A DNA stretch of 64,000 bases from Streptomyces spinosus (GTDB lineage: Bacteria; Actinomycetota; Actinomycetes; Streptomycetales; Streptomycetaceae). The DNA lies in NCBI RefSeq assembly GCF_020400655.1, contig NZ_JAINRC010000015.1:124001-188000 (forward strand). Direction: 5' to 3'. Positions 27,022-35,869 of the stretch are shown here, one piece after another (position 1 is the first letter of the stretch; each line of letters begins with the position of its first letter). The position numbers were made by a program, and so were the translations under genes. The notes beneath the pieces were generated by a model, which did no database searches, was not told the DNA's origin, and was given only the letters and a program-made list of their open reading frames with translations.

Positions 27022-28095
27022 ATGACCGACGTGTCCGTCCCCTTCCGCGCGGGCCGCGAGGGCTACGCGAGCTTCCGCATACCGGCCGTCGTCGCCACCC
27101 GGTCCGGCACCCTGCTCGCCTTCTGCGAGGGCCGCGTCGACTCCGCCGCCGACCACGGGCACATCGACATCGTGCTCAAACGCTCCACGGACGGCGGCCG
27201 GACCTGGGGCCCGCTCCAGGTCGCCGCGGACAACGGCGCGGACCTCGCCGGCAACCCCGCCCCCGTCGTGCTGGACACCGGCCGCGTCCTGCTCGTGCAC
27301 ATGCGCGCCGCCGCCTCCGCCACCGAGGCCGCCATCCTGCGCGGCCAGGTCGGGGACGCCGACGGGCGGCGCGTGTGGGTGCAGCACAGCGACGACGACG
27401 GGGTGACCTGGTCCAGGCCCAGGGAGATCACCCGGGAGGTGAAGAAGCCCGGCTGGCGCTGGTACGCCACCACCCCCGGCCACGCCCTGCAGCTGACCTC
27501 CGGCCGCGTCCTCGTCCCGGCCAACCACACCCTGCCGCCCACCGGCACCGACACCGGCGCCGAGGCCAGGTACAACAGCGGGCACTGCCTGCTCAGCGAC
27601 GACCGCGGCGAGACCTGGTACCTGGGCTACCTGGACGAGAACACCGACGGCTACGTCAACGTCAACGAGACCACCGCCGCCGAACTCCCCGACGGCCGCG
27701 TCTACCTCAACACCCGCAACGACTCCCCGTCACCCGGCAACCGCGCCGACGCCCACTCCAAGGACGGCGGGAAGACCCTCGTCAAGCCCTTCCGGCCGCA
27801 GGCCGGGCTGACCGCGCCGGTCTGCGAGGCCTCCGTGCTCCAGCTCCGCGACCCCGACCTGCTCCTCTTCTCCGCCCCGGCCGACCCCGCCGCCCGCGCC
27901 CTGATGACGATCCGCGCCTCCGTCGACGGCGGCGTCACCTGGCGCCCGGCGTTCACCGTCGACGGGCTGCCCGCCGCCTACTCCGACCTCGTCCGCGTCG
28001 ACCCGCACACCGTCGGGCTCCTGTACGAGACGGGCGACTTCGACGCCTACGCGACGATCACCTTCCGCCGGGTGCCCGTACACCGGCTGACCTGA
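27022..28095 (+). CDS. Exo-sialidase (BNR-repeat neuraminidase), apparently cytoplasmic
   Basis: 357 aa from ATG 27022 with GAGGAG 9 nt upstream. The FRIP motif of sialidases is present (GYASFRIPAVV, about residue 15-22), followed by five Asp-boxes (STDGGRTWG, SDDDGVTWS, SDDRGETWY, SKDGGKTL, SVDGGVTW) spaced around a six-bladed propeller. It would cleave terminal sialic acid from glycans. No signal peptide or anchor is present, which is odd for a nutritional sialidase. A hairpin GGGATGG/CCATCCC lies at about 26975-26994 before the gene. Confidence 0.9.
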   Translation: MTDVSVPFRAGREGYASFRIPAVVATRSGTLLAFCEGRVDSAADHGHIDIVLKRSTDGGRTWGPLQVAADNGADLAGNPAPVVLDTGRVLLVHMRAAASATEAAILRGQVGDADGRRVWVQHSDDDGVTWSRPREITREVKKPGWRWYATTPGHALQLTSGRVLVPANHTLPPTGTDTGAEARYNSGHCLLSDDRGETWYLGYLDENTDGYVNVNETTAAELPDGRVYLNTRNDSPSPGNRADAHSKDGGKTLVKPFRPQAGLTAPVCEASVLQLRDPDLLLFSAPADPAARALMTIRASVDGGVTWRPAFTVDGLPAAYSDLVRVDPHTVGLLYETGDFDAYATITFRRVPVHRLT

Positions 28096-28132
28096 GCCGG
28101 TACGGACCCGGCGGCGGACGTAGAGTCGGCCC

Positions 28133-28846
28133 ATGACCTCTACCGACAGCGCACAGACCCCTGCCAAGGCCCCCGCCAAGGACCCCTGGGACCTGCCCGA
28201 CGTCTCCGGGTACGTCGTCGGCGTTCTCGGCGGCACCGGACCGCAGGGCAAGGGCCTCGCCTACCGGCTCGCCCGGGCCGGCCAGAAGGTGATCATCGGC
28301 TCCCGCGCCGCCGAGCGGGCCCGGGCCGCCGCCGGGGAACTCGGACACGGCGTCGAGGGCGCCGACAACGCCGAGACCGCGCGCCGCAGCGACATCGTGA
28401 TCGTCGCCGTGCCGTGGGAGGGCCACGGCGACACCTTGAGGTCGCTGCGCGAGGAACTGGCCGGAAAACTCGTCGTGGACTGCGTCAACCCGCTCGGCTT
28501 CGACAAGAAGGGCGCCTACGCCCTGAAGCCGGAGGAGGGCAGCGCCGCCGAGCAGGCCGCCGCCCTGCTGCCGGACTCCCGGGTCGCCGCCGCCTTCCAC
28601 CACCTGTCGGCCGTCCTGCTCCAGGACCCGGAGATCGAGCAGATCGACACCGATGTGATGGTGCTCGGCGAGGAGCGCGCCGACGTGGAGATCGTGCAGG
28701 CGCTGGCCGGGCGCATCCCCGGCATGCGCGGCGTCTTCGCGGGCCGGCTGCGCAACGCCCACCAGGTCGAGTCGCTGGTCGCGAACCTGATCTCCGTCAA
28801 CCGCCGGTACAAGGCACACGCCGGGCTCCGCGTCACCGACGTGTGA
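28133..28846 (+). CDS. npdG: NADPH-dependent F420 reductase
   Basis: 237 aa. Rossmann nucleotide site VVGVLGGTGPQGKGLAYRLA at about residue 28, then VIIGSRAAERA, which selects NADP, and DIVIVAVPWEGH; C-terminal AFHHLSAVLL and RNAHQVESLV match F420H2:NADP oxidoreductases (Fno/NpdG). It passes hydride between NADPH and coenzyme F420, supplying reduced F420 for antibiotic tailoring or detoxification enzymes. TAGAGT sits 6 nt before the ATG, so leaderless. Confidence 0.93.
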   Translation: MTSTDSAQTPAKAPAKDPWDLPDVSGYVVGVLGGTGPQGKGLAYRLARAGQKVIIGSRAAERARAAAGELGHGVEGADNAETARRSDIVIVAVPWEGHGDTLRSLREELAGKLVVDCVNPLGFDKKGAYALKPEEGSAAEQAAALLPDSRVAAAFHHLSAVLLQDPEIEQIDTDVMVLGEERADVEIVQALAGRIPGMRGVFAGRLRNAHQVESLVANLISVNRRYKAHAGLRVTDV

Positions 28847-28917
28847 GCCGCGTCCGGCGATGGGGGACACTGGTGACCTCGAGCAGTGTCCCCCGACAGG
28901 ATCCGGAGCCGGCCCCC

Positions 28918-29106
28918 ATGCCCCGCATCGCCCTCTACACCTTGATCGTCTGCCTCCTCGCCGTGGCCGCCGCGGTCGTCTCCTTCGTCCAGGGCAGCTG
29001 GCTGGGGATCGTGTGGGTGCTGCTGGCGGGCCTGTCCTCCAACATGACCTGGTACTACGTCAAGCGCGGCCGGGCCGCCGGGCAGGGCCGCTCCGTCACG
29101 AACTGA
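28918..29106 (+). CDS. Small two-helix membrane protein
   Basis: 62 aa. Two hydrophobic helices (ALYTLIVCLLAVAAAVVSFV and GIVWVLLAGLSSNMTW) and a basic C-terminus (YVKRGRAAGQGR). ATG chosen at 28918 because the protein begins right before the first helix. No family recognised. Its 3' end overlaps the 3' end of the M50 protease gene on the other strand by 11 nt. Confidence 0.65.
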   Translation: MPRIALYTLIVCLLAVAAAVVSFVQGSWLGIVWVLLAGLSSNMTWYYVKRGRAAGQGRSVTN

Positions 29107-29896
29107 GCGAGCAGATCTCCGGGGTGTCCTGCCAGAAGCGGTAGTCCGCCTCGCCGCAGTAGCGGGAGAAGTCGTCGACGTTCAGCGCCCGCATGATCGA
29201 GTCGATCACGTCGAAGAACGCGCTGTTGACCGACGGCAGCCACAGCAGCGCGAACACGAACAGCAGCCCGAACGGCGCGAACGGCTCCACCTGCCGCTTC
29301 ACGCCGTACGACAGCCACGGCTCGATCACCCCGTAGCCGTCCAGGCCCGGCACCGGCAGGAAGTTCAGCAGCGCCGCCGTCACCTGGAGCAGCGCCAGGA
29401 AGGCCAGCGCGAACCGGAAGTCGGCGGGGACGCCGTCCAGCGCGTGCAGCCAGAACGGGGCCGTGCACACCGCCGCGAACAGCACGTTCGTCAGCGGGCC
29501 CGCCGCCGAGATCAGGCTGTGCCGCCAGCGGCCCCGGATGCGGCTCCGCTCGATGAACACCGCGCCGCCGGGCAGACCGATCCCGCCCATGATCACGAAC
29601 AGCAGCGGGAGCACGATGCTCAGCAGCGCGTGCGTGTACTTCAGCGGGTTCAGCGTGAGGTAGCCCTTCGCGCCGACCGTGATGTCCCCGCTGTGCAGGG
29701 CGGTGCGGGCGTGCGCGTACTCGTGCAGGCACAGGGAGACGATCCAGGCCGCCGTCACGAACAGGAACACCGCGACGCCCGGCTGCGCGGCGAACCCGCT
29801 CCAGGTGGCCCAGCCGGTCACCGCCGTCACGGCCAGGATGCCGACGAACACCGGGCTGATCTGCCGATCGCCGTGGCGGGTGGTGGCGGTGGTCAT
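29096..29896 (-). CDS. Site-2 protease family (M50) membrane metalloprotease
   Basis: 266 aa, six hydrophobic segments. The zinc-binding HExxH is CLHEYAHARTA near residue 59, and the third ligand lies in NFLPVPGLDGY, the NxxPxPxxDG motif. The fold matches the short M50B/FtsH-independent S2P group (Rip3-like without CBS domains). It would cut membrane-bound substrates such as anti-sigma factors inside the bilayer, but no substrate is adjacent. ATG 29896 with GGAG upstream on the minus strand. Confidence 0.9.
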   Translation of the reverse strand: MTTATTRHGDRQISPVFVGILAVTAVTGWATWSGFAAQPGVAVFLFVTAAWIVSLCLHEYAHARTALHSGDITVGAKGYLTLNPLKYTHALLSIVLPLLFVIMGGIGLPGGAVFIERSRIRGRWRHSLISAAGPLTNVLFAAVCTAPFWLHALDGVPADFRFALAFLALLQVTAALLNFLPVPGLDGYGVIEPWLSYGVKRQVEPFAPFGLLFVFALLWLPSVNSAFFDVIDSIMRALNVDDFSRYCGEADYRFWQDTPEICSLSS

Positions 29897-30029
29897 GGCG
29901 GAGAGCTCCTCGGGTCGCGTCGGGCGGGCCGGGGTCGACCGTACCGGTGATCGCGGGGAAACGTCCTGCGAGCGGCCGGAGGTTCCTGCTAGTCGTTACG
30001 CTGTCATCGAGTCGACTGAGGAGGTGGCC

Positions 30030-30575
30030 ATGACGCTCGCCGAGGGCTGGGTCGAGCTTGTCCAGGACGCCATTCACGTGCCGAAGAGCGCGCGCCTCCG
30101 CCTGACGAGGAACGGGCTCACCTTGGTACCGGTCACCTATGCGCACAGGGCGACACAGCGGCGCATCGAGAACCAGATCGAAGAACGGCTGCCGGGCTGG
30201 GTGGCGACGAGCGAGTTCTCCGTCGTCCCGCCCCGGGAGGGCTACAAGCCCGAACCCGATGCCACGGCGATTCCGCGCGACCTGGTCGAGACGGACAAGA
30301 GCGACATCAGCGAGGAGCTGCTGCCCTTCGTGGTCGAGGTCGTTTCACCGGAGAGCAAGAACCGCGACTACAACACCAAGCCGAGCCACTACGCTCTGCG
30401 CCGCATCCCCGCCTACCTGATCGTCGACGTGCTCGCAGGCCGCTGGACCCTGTTGACACGCCCGGAGGACGGCGAGTACCAGCACCAGGAGTCCGGCGTC
30501 TTCGGGGACCAGATCAAGATCCCCGTCGCCGACCAGACCCTCGTCCTCGACTCCTCCGAGTTCATCCGCATCTGA
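30030..30575 (+). CDS. Uma2 family (DUF820) PD-(D/E)xK nuclease-like protein
   Basis: 181 aa from ATG 30030 with an excellent GAGGAGG 6 nt upstream. The core nuclease-like pattern is PDATAIPRDL, then LPFVVEVVSPESKNRD and KPSHYALRRIPAYLIVD, matching the Asp, Glu-x-(V/S) and Lys positions of the restriction-like fold. Uma2 proteins are multi-copy in Streptomyces and cyanobacteria, mostly of unknown role. It lies directly upstream of the SARP gene (36 nt), so they may be co-transcribed. Confidence 0.88.
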   Translation: MTLAEGWVELVQDAIHVPKSARLRLTRNGLTLVPVTYAHRATQRRIENQIEERLPGWVATSEFSVVPPREGYKPEPDATAIPRDLVETDKSDISEELLPFVVEVVSPESKNRDYNTKPSHYALRRIPAYLIVDVLAGRWTLLTRPEDGEYQHQESGVFGDQIKIPVADQTLVLDSSEFIRI

Positions 30576-30610
30576 GACCCGCGAGCGGCGCCCGGTTCTC
30601 CCCGGGGACA

Positions 30611-33600
30611 ATGGACCCCGTGCGCTATCGGCTGCTCGGCACCACCCAGGCGATCCGTCCCGACGGTACGGCCCTTCCGGTCGGCGGGACGCGGTTGCGC
30701 GCCCTGCTGAGCGTGCTCGCGCTCAGGGCCGGGCGGACCGTGCCCGCCGGGGTGCTGGTGGACGAGGTGTGGGGCGCCGACCCGCCCGCCGACGCCACCG
30801 GTGCCCTCCAGGCGCTCGTCGGCCGGCTCCGTCGTACCCTCGGCGCCGCCGCCGTCGTCTCCGCCGACGGCGGCTACCGGCTCACCGCCGCGCCCGACGA
30901 CGTCGACCTCGTCCGCTTCGACCGGCTGACCGGCGACGGCCTCACCGCCCTCGCCGACGGCGACCCGGCCAAGGCCGCCGCCGTCCTCGACGACGCCCTC
31001 GCCCTGTGGCGCGGCCCCGCCCTCGCCGACCTGCCCGACCGCACCGCCGAGGCGGCCCGCTGGGAGACCCGCAGACTCGACGCCCTGCGCGCCCGGCACA
31101 CCGCCGCGCTCGCCCTCGGCGAGGCCGAGCGGGTGCTGCCCGAGCTGACCGCCCTGTGCGACAGCCACCCGCTGGACGAACCCCTCCAGGCGCTGCGGCT
31201 GCGCGCCCTGCGCGACACCGGCCGCCCCGCCCGGGCACTTGCCGCCTACGAGGACGTACGGCGCCTCCTCGCGGACCGGCTCGGCTCCGACCCCGGCCCC
31301 GAACTGCGCGCCCTGCACGCCGAACTGCTGCGGGAGGAACCGGCCGAGCTGCCTGCGGCGGCCCGCCCGGGCAACCTGCCCGCCCGGCTCACCTCCTTCG
31401 TCGGCCGGGAAGCCGACCTCAGCGCCATCGGCGCCGACCTGGCGGCGGCCCGCCTGGTCACCCTGCTGGGGCCCGGCGGCGCCGGCAAGACCCGGCTCTC
31501 GCAGGAGGCCGCCGAGGCGGTACGGCACACCGTCCCGGACGGGGTGTGGCTCGCCGAGCTGGCCCCCGTGGACGCCCCGGACGCCGTACCGCAGGCCGTG
31601 CTCACCGCGATCGGCGCCCGCGAGACCGTGCTGCACGGCGCCGGCGTGGACGGCATGCGCGCGGTCTCCGACCGGCACGGCGACCCCGTCGAACGGCTCG
31701 TGGAACACTGCGCCCGGCGGCGCATGCTGATCATCCTGGACAACTGCGAGCACGTCGTGGACGCCGCCGCCCGGCTCGCCGAGCACCTGCTGGCCCGCTG
31801 CCCGGAGCTGACCGTCCTCGCCACCAGCCGGGAACCCCTCGGCGTGCCGGGGGAGCTGGTCCGGCCCGTGGAGCCGCTGCCCGAGCCGGTCGCGCTGCGG
31901 CTGCTCGCCGACCGGGGCGCGGCGGCCCGCCCCGGCTTCCGGGTCGAGGACGACCCGGAGGCGTGCGCCGAGATCTGCCGCCGCCTGGACGGACTGCCCC
32001 TGGCGATCGAGCTGGCGGCGGCCCGGCTGCGCATGCTGGCACCCCGTCAGATAGCGGACCGGCTGGACGACCGCTTCCGGCTGCTCACCTCCGGCAGCCG
32101 CACCGTGCTGCCCCGCCAGCAGACCCTCAGGGCCGTCGTCGACTGGTCCTGGGACCTGCTGGACGCCGGCGAACGGGACGTCCTCGCCCGGCTGTCGGTG
32201 TTCGCCGGCGGCTGTGACCTCGCCGCCGCCGAGGCGGTGTGCGGGCCGGCCGCCCTGGACGCGCTGGGCTCGCTGGTCGACAAGTCCCTCGTGGTGGCCG
32301 CCCCGGCGGCCGACGGCGGCATGCGCTACCGGCTGCTGGAGACCGTCGCCGAGTACGCCGCCGAACGCCTCACCGAGACCGGCCACCGCGCCCAGGCCCA
32401 GCGCGCCCACCTGACGTACTACCGGGAACTCGCCCGCACCACCGACCCGTTGCTGCGCGGCTCCGGGCAGCGCGCCGCCATCGACCGGTTCCAGCTGGAG
32501 TACGAGAACCTGCGCACCGCCTTCCGCCACGCCCTCGCCCAGCGCGACGAACAGGAGGGCCTGTGCATGGTCCTGTCCCTGTTCTGGTTCTGGCAGATGC
32601 GCGACCAGCGCATCGAGATCCGCACCTGGTGCCGGGAGGTCATGACGCTCGGCCCCGACCCGTTCACCGAACCGGTCCGCCGCGCCGAACCGGTGTGGCA
32701 ACGCTGCACCGACACCCCGCCCCCGTACACCGGCGAACTCCTCGCCGAGGCCCGGCGCGGGGTCCATCTGGCCCATCTGGCGTGCATGGACACCGAGATC
32801 GACCTCTGGCAGACCCCCGAGGCGAAGGCGAAGCTCCGCGTCGTCGCCCAGGTCTACGAGCCCGGCCTGCCGCAGACCTGCCGGCCCCCGGGCATGCTGT
32901 GGTTCTTCGCCGGTCTGCTGACCGGCGGCGCCGAACAGGTGCGCACCATCGTGGACGCCAACGTGCGGACCTGCCGGGAGACCCCGGGCTACGAGTGGGA
33001 GCTGGCCGGTGCCCTCCACCTGCGCGCCAACCTCCTGGCCAACCGCACCTCCTGGGCTGGTGACGCCACCCGCGACGCCGACGAGTCCCTGGAGATCTAC
33101 CACCGGCTCGGCGACGCCTGGGGCACCACCGAGGCCCTGTCCGCGCGCGGCGAGGCCAACGAACGCAAGGGCGCCCACCGCGAGGCCGCCGCCGACTACC
33201 AGGCCGCCATCGAACACGCCGAACGCCTCGGTGCCCGCGCCCAGGTGGCCGTGCTCCGCGCCCGGCTCGGCAGCGTGCTCGTGCAGGCCGGCGAGAGCGA
33301 ACGCGGCGAGCGGATGCTCCGTGACGTCACCATGACCCAGGGGGGCGTCCACAACGAGGCCGTGCCCTTCGCGCGGCTCTTCCTCGCCGGCTGGCTCAGT
33401 CTGACCGGCCGCACCGCGGAGGCCCGCGAACAGCTCCGGCTGACGCGCGAGGAGGTCACCATCGCGCGTTTCGTCGTGTTCGACGCGCTGATCACCTCCC
33501 AGGAGGCCTGGGTGGACGCCGTGGAGGAGCGTACGGAGGAAGCCCTCACCCGGGTCCGCAGGGCCGTCCGTCTCGGCGCCGACCCGCTGTCCGAGGCCCT

Positions 33601-33868
33601 CAACCCGCATCTGAACTCCATCTGCCTCACCACGGCGGCGATGGCCCTGGCCCGCGCCGACGGTGGCGACCGCGCCGCCGACGCCGCCCGCTGTCTGGGC
33701 GCCGCCGACGCGCTGCTGCCGGCCGGCCACATCCCCTCCGACGTGGAGCGGCGGTGCCACGCCATGACCGAGGCGCGGATCCGGGAGACGCTCGACCCGG
33801 AGGCGTACGAGGCCGCGTACGCCGAGGGCGGTGGCCTCTCCCTCGCGGAGGCCACCGCCCTGATCTGA
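30611..33868 (+). CDS. Large SARP/AfsR-family regulator (wHTH-BTAD-ATPase-TPR)
   Basis: 1085 aa from ATG 30611. Residues about 1-90: OmpR-like winged helix (LRALLSVLALRAGRTVPAG, VDEVWGADPP). Residues 95-240: bacterial transcriptional activator domain. Then a P-loop ATPase with GPGGAGKTRL at about residue 287 and a Walker B-like RMLIILDNCEHV near 375. The remaining 450 residues are helical TPR-like repeats. Such proteins switch on secondary-metabolism or transport genes. Four 11-bp-spaced heptamers lie upstream of the adjacent ABC exporter (35748-35787), suggesting that exporter as its target. It is convergent with that operon, 13 nt apart. Confidence 0.92.
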   Translation: MDPVRYRLLGTTQAIRPDGTALPVGGTRLRALLSVLALRAGRTVPAGVLVDEVWGADPPADATGALQALVGRLRRTLGAAAVVSADGGYRLTAAPDDVDLVRFDRLTGDGLTALADGDPAKAAAVLDDALALWRGPALADLPDRTAEAARWETRRLDALRARHTAALALGEAERVLPELTALCDSHPLDEPLQALRLRALRDTGRPARALAAYEDVRRLLADRLGSDPGPELRALHAELLREEPAELPAAARPGNLPARLTSFVGREADLSAIGADLAAARLVTLLGPGGAGKTRLSQEAAEAVRHTVPDGVWLAELAPVDAPDAVPQAVLTAIGARETVLHGAGVDGMRAVSDRHGDPVERLVEHCARRRMLIILDNCEHVVDAAARLAEHLLARCPELTVLATSREPLGVPGELVRPVEPLPEPVALRLLADRGAAARPGFRVEDDPEACAEICRRLDGLPLAIELAAARLRMLAPRQIADRLDDRFRLLTSGSRTVLPRQQTLRAVVDWSWDLLDAGERDVLARLSVFAGGCDLAAAEAVCGPAALDALGSLVDKSLVVAAPAADGGMRYRLLETVAEYAAERLTETGHRAQAQRAHLTYYRELARTTDPLLRGSGQRAAIDRFQLEYENLRTAFRHALAQRDEQEGLCMVLSLFWFWQMRDQRIEIRTWCREVMTLGPDPFTEPVRRAEPVWQRCTDTPPPYTGELLAEARRGVHLAHLACMDTEIDLWQTPEAKAKLRVVAQVYEPGLPQTCRPPGMLWFFAGLLTGGAEQVRTIVDANVRTCRETPGYEWELAGALHLRANLLANRTSWAGDATRDADESLEIYHRLGDAWGTTEALSARGEANERKGAHREAAADYQAAIEHAERLGARAQVAVLRARLGSVLVQAGESERGERMLRDVTMTQGGVHNEAVPFARLFLAGWLSLTGRTAEAREQLRLTREEVTIARFVVFDALITSQEAWVDAVEERTEEALTRVRRAVRLGADPLSEALNPHLNSICLTTAAMALARADGGDRAADAARCLGAADALLPAGHIPSDVERRCHAMTEARIRETLDPEAYEAAYAEGGGLSLAEATALI

Positions 33869-33881
33869 GTGCCGGGAGGCG

Positions 33882-34703
33882 TCAGCTCTTCGTGCGGAAC
33901 TTGTGGATGGCGACCGGGGCCATGACCGCGGTCAGGCCGACCGACCAGATCAGCGTCACCCACAGGTCGTGCGCGACCGGGCCGCCCTCCATCAGGCCGC
34001 GCGCGGTGTCGGCCAGCGACGACAGCGGGTTGTAGTCGGTGAACGCCTGGAGCCAGCCCGGCATCGAGGAGGTCGGCGCGAAGATCGACGAGCCGAACTG
34101 CAGCGGCATCAGCACCAGGAAACCCATCGCCTGCACCGACTGCGCGTTCTTCATCACCACGCCGAGGGTCAGGAACACCCACATCAGCGCCGAGCCGAAC
34201 ACCGCCGACAGCCCCACGGAGGCCAGCAGACCGCTCCAGCTGTTGATGTCGTAGCCCACGAGGAGGGCCACCACCAGCAGCACCAGGGTCGCGAACAGCA
34301 TTCGCATCAGCTCCACCGCGATCTTCGCGAAGAGCACGGAGCCGCGTCCGATCGGCAGGGACCGGAAGCGGTCCATGACGCCGGAGTTGAAGTCCTGGTT
34401 GAAACCGGTGCCCACACCCTGGGCCATGTTCATGCCCATCATGGCCATGAGGCCGGGGACGACGTACTGGACGTACTGGTCCTGCCCGCCGCCGAGGGAC
34501 TTGCCGATGGAGCCGCCGAAGACGTACACGAACAGCAGGGTGAAGACGACCGGGAACAGGATCGCGTCGAACATCGACTCCGGGTCCTGGCGGATCCACA
34601 GCAGGTTGCGGCGGACCAGCGCGCCGGTGTGGCGCAGGTGGGCGCGCAGCGGGATCGGCGTGTCGGTCTTCGGGGCGGCCGGGGAGAGGGTGGCGGCGGT
34701 CAT
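33882..34703 (-). CDS. ABC-2 type transporter permease (DrrB-like)
   Basis: 273 aa from ATG 34703, which overlaps the ATPase stop by 4 nt (ATGA), so coupled. Six hydrophobic segments; the conserved EQ-loop-like RQDPESMFDAILFPVVFTLLF near the start and FAPTSSMPGWLQAFTDYNP near the end are typical of daunorubicin-type ABC-2 permeases. Forms the membrane half of a drug or lipid exporter with the upstream ATPase. Confidence 0.93.
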   Translation of the reverse strand: MTAATLSPAAPKTDTPIPLRAHLRHTGALVRRNLLWIRQDPESMFDAILFPVVFTLLFVYVFGGSIGKSLGGGQDQYVQYVVPGLMAMMGMNMAQGVGTGFNQDFNSGVMDRFRSLPIGRGSVLFAKIAVELMRMLFATLVLLVVALLVGYDINSWSGLLASVGLSAVFGSALMWVFLTLGVVMKNAQSVQAMGFLVLMPLQFGSSIFAPTSSMPGWLQAFTDYNPLSSLADTARGLMEGGPVAHDLWVTLIWSVGLTAVMAPVAIHKFRTKS

Positions 34704-35725
34704 ACGGCGACCTCCTGACGGTCGTCGGCGGGCATGGCGTCCTGCGGGGCACTGGCGCGGTGGCCGGTGAGCGACAGGAACACCTCGTCCAGGCTCGGCA
34801 GTTCGGTGGTGACGGAGGAGACCGTGATGCCGCGCGCGGTGACCGCGCCGACCACGGCCGTCAGCTGCTCGTCGCTGAGGATCGGCACCAGCAGGGTCCC
34901 GGTCTCGGTGTCCACGGTGGTCGTGGCGAGCCCGGTGATGCCCAGCTCGTCCAGCATCACGGCGAGCGGGCGCAGCTCCAGCGGGTCCACCGGCCGCACC
35001 CGCAGGGTCCGTCCGCCGACGCGGGCCTTCAGCTCCTCGATCCCGCCGTTGGCGATGACCTTGCCGCGGTCCACCACGGTCAGTTCGGAGGCGAGCTGCT
35101 CGGCCTCCTCCATGTACTGGGTGGTGAGCAGCACGGTGACGCCGTCGCCGACCATCGCCTTCACCTCGTCCCACACCTCGTTGCGGGTGCGCGGGTCGAG
35201 GCCGGTGGTCGGCTCGTCCAGGTACAGCACGGCGGGCCGGCCGATCATGGACGCGGCCAGGTCCAGCCGCCGCCGCATGCCGCCGGAGTACGTGCCCGCG
35301 GGCCGCCTGGCCGCCTCCGTCAGCGAGAACCGCTCCAGCAGTTCGTCGGCGCGGGCGCGGGCGTCCCGGCGGGACAGGTCCAGCAGCCGCCCGATCAGGT
35401 ACAGGTTCTCCCAGCCCGGGAGCTTCTCGTCCACCGAGGCGTACTGGCCGGTGAGTCCGATGACGCGGCGCAGCTGACGGGGCTGCCGTACGACGTCGTA
35501 GCCGGCCACCGTGGCCTGCCCGGCGTCGGGGGTGATGAGGGTGGACAGGATGCGTACGAGGGTGGTCTTGCCGGCGCCGTTCGGCCCGAGCACACCCATC
35601 ACGGTGCCCTCGCGCACGTCCAGGTCGACACCGTCCAGTGCCCTGGTCTCGCCGTAGTGCTTGACCAGTCCCCGTACGGTCACGGCGGAGCGTCCGCCGG
35701 CGGGGTTGTCGTCGATGCGTGTCAT
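34700..35725 (-). CDS. ABC transporter ATP-binding protein (DrrA-like)
   Basis: 341 aa from ATG 35725; an in-frame TTG 30 nt upstream lies inside the repeat array and is less likely. Walker A GPNGAGKTTL, Q-loop TGQYASVD, ABC signature YSGGMRRRLDLAAS, Walker B AVLYLDEPTTGLD. The C-terminal 110 residues form the DrrA extension (LPSLDEVFLSLTGH). Drives export by the coupled permease. Only 22 nt separate the ATG from the nearest SARP-type heptamer, so the message is probably leaderless. Confidence 0.94.
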   Translation of the reverse strand: MTRIDDNPAGGRSAVTVRGLVKHYGETRALDGVDLDVREGTVMGVLGPNGAGKTTLVRILSTLITPDAGQATVAGYDVVRQPRQLRRVIGLTGQYASVDEKLPGWENLYLIGRLLDLSRRDARARADELLERFSLTEAARRPAGTYSGGMRRRLDLAASMIGRPAVLYLDEPTTGLDPRTRNEVWDEVKAMVGDGVTVLLTTQYMEEAEQLASELTVVDRGKVIANGGIEELKARVGGRTLRVRPVDPLELRPLAVMLDELGITGLATTTVDTETGTLLVPILSDEQLTAVVGAVTARGITVSSVTTELPSLDEVFLSLTGHRASAPQDAMPADDRQEVAV

Positions 35726-35747
35726 GCCGATGACAGTGCCAGGCCCC

Positions 35748-35787
35748 ACCGACAAACCACCGACAGCCGGCCGACACGCTGCCGACA
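35748..35787 (-). promoter_or_regulatory. Four direct heptamer repeats at 11-bp spacing, probable SARP binding site
   Basis: Read on the minus strand, TGTCGGC, TGTCGGC, TGTCGGT and TGTCGGT begin at 35787, 35776, 35765 and 35754, i.e. exactly 11 bp apart with 4-bp spacers. SARP activators are known to bind direct heptamers at 11-bp pitch, on one DNA face and about 8 bp before the -10. Nine bp after the last repeat is CACTGT (35738-35733), a weak -10, and transcription would then start about at the ATG 35725. A SARP gene lies next to the operon. Confidence 0.75.
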
Positions 35788-35815
35788 GCCCTGGGGACGC
35801 GCGCCCCCAGACGGC

Positions 35816-35851
35816 GGCAGCCCGCCGACGGGGGACGATCGGCGGGCTGCC
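35816..35851 (-). terminator. Terminator after panB
   Basis: GGCAGCCCGCCGA (35816-35828) and TCGGCGGGCTGCC (35839-35851) form a perfect 13-bp stem with a 10-nt loop, starting 18 nt beyond the panB stop. It also shields the ABC exporter promoter from panB read-through. Confidence 0.8.
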
Positions 35852-35869
35852 CGGTGGTGCCGCAGTGGT

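Noticed and set aside
30413..33760. 1115-codon open frame antisense to the SARP gene
   Set aside because: Gly/Val/Glu/Gln-rich low-complexity translation with no domain; the plus-strand SARP has clear motifs throughout.
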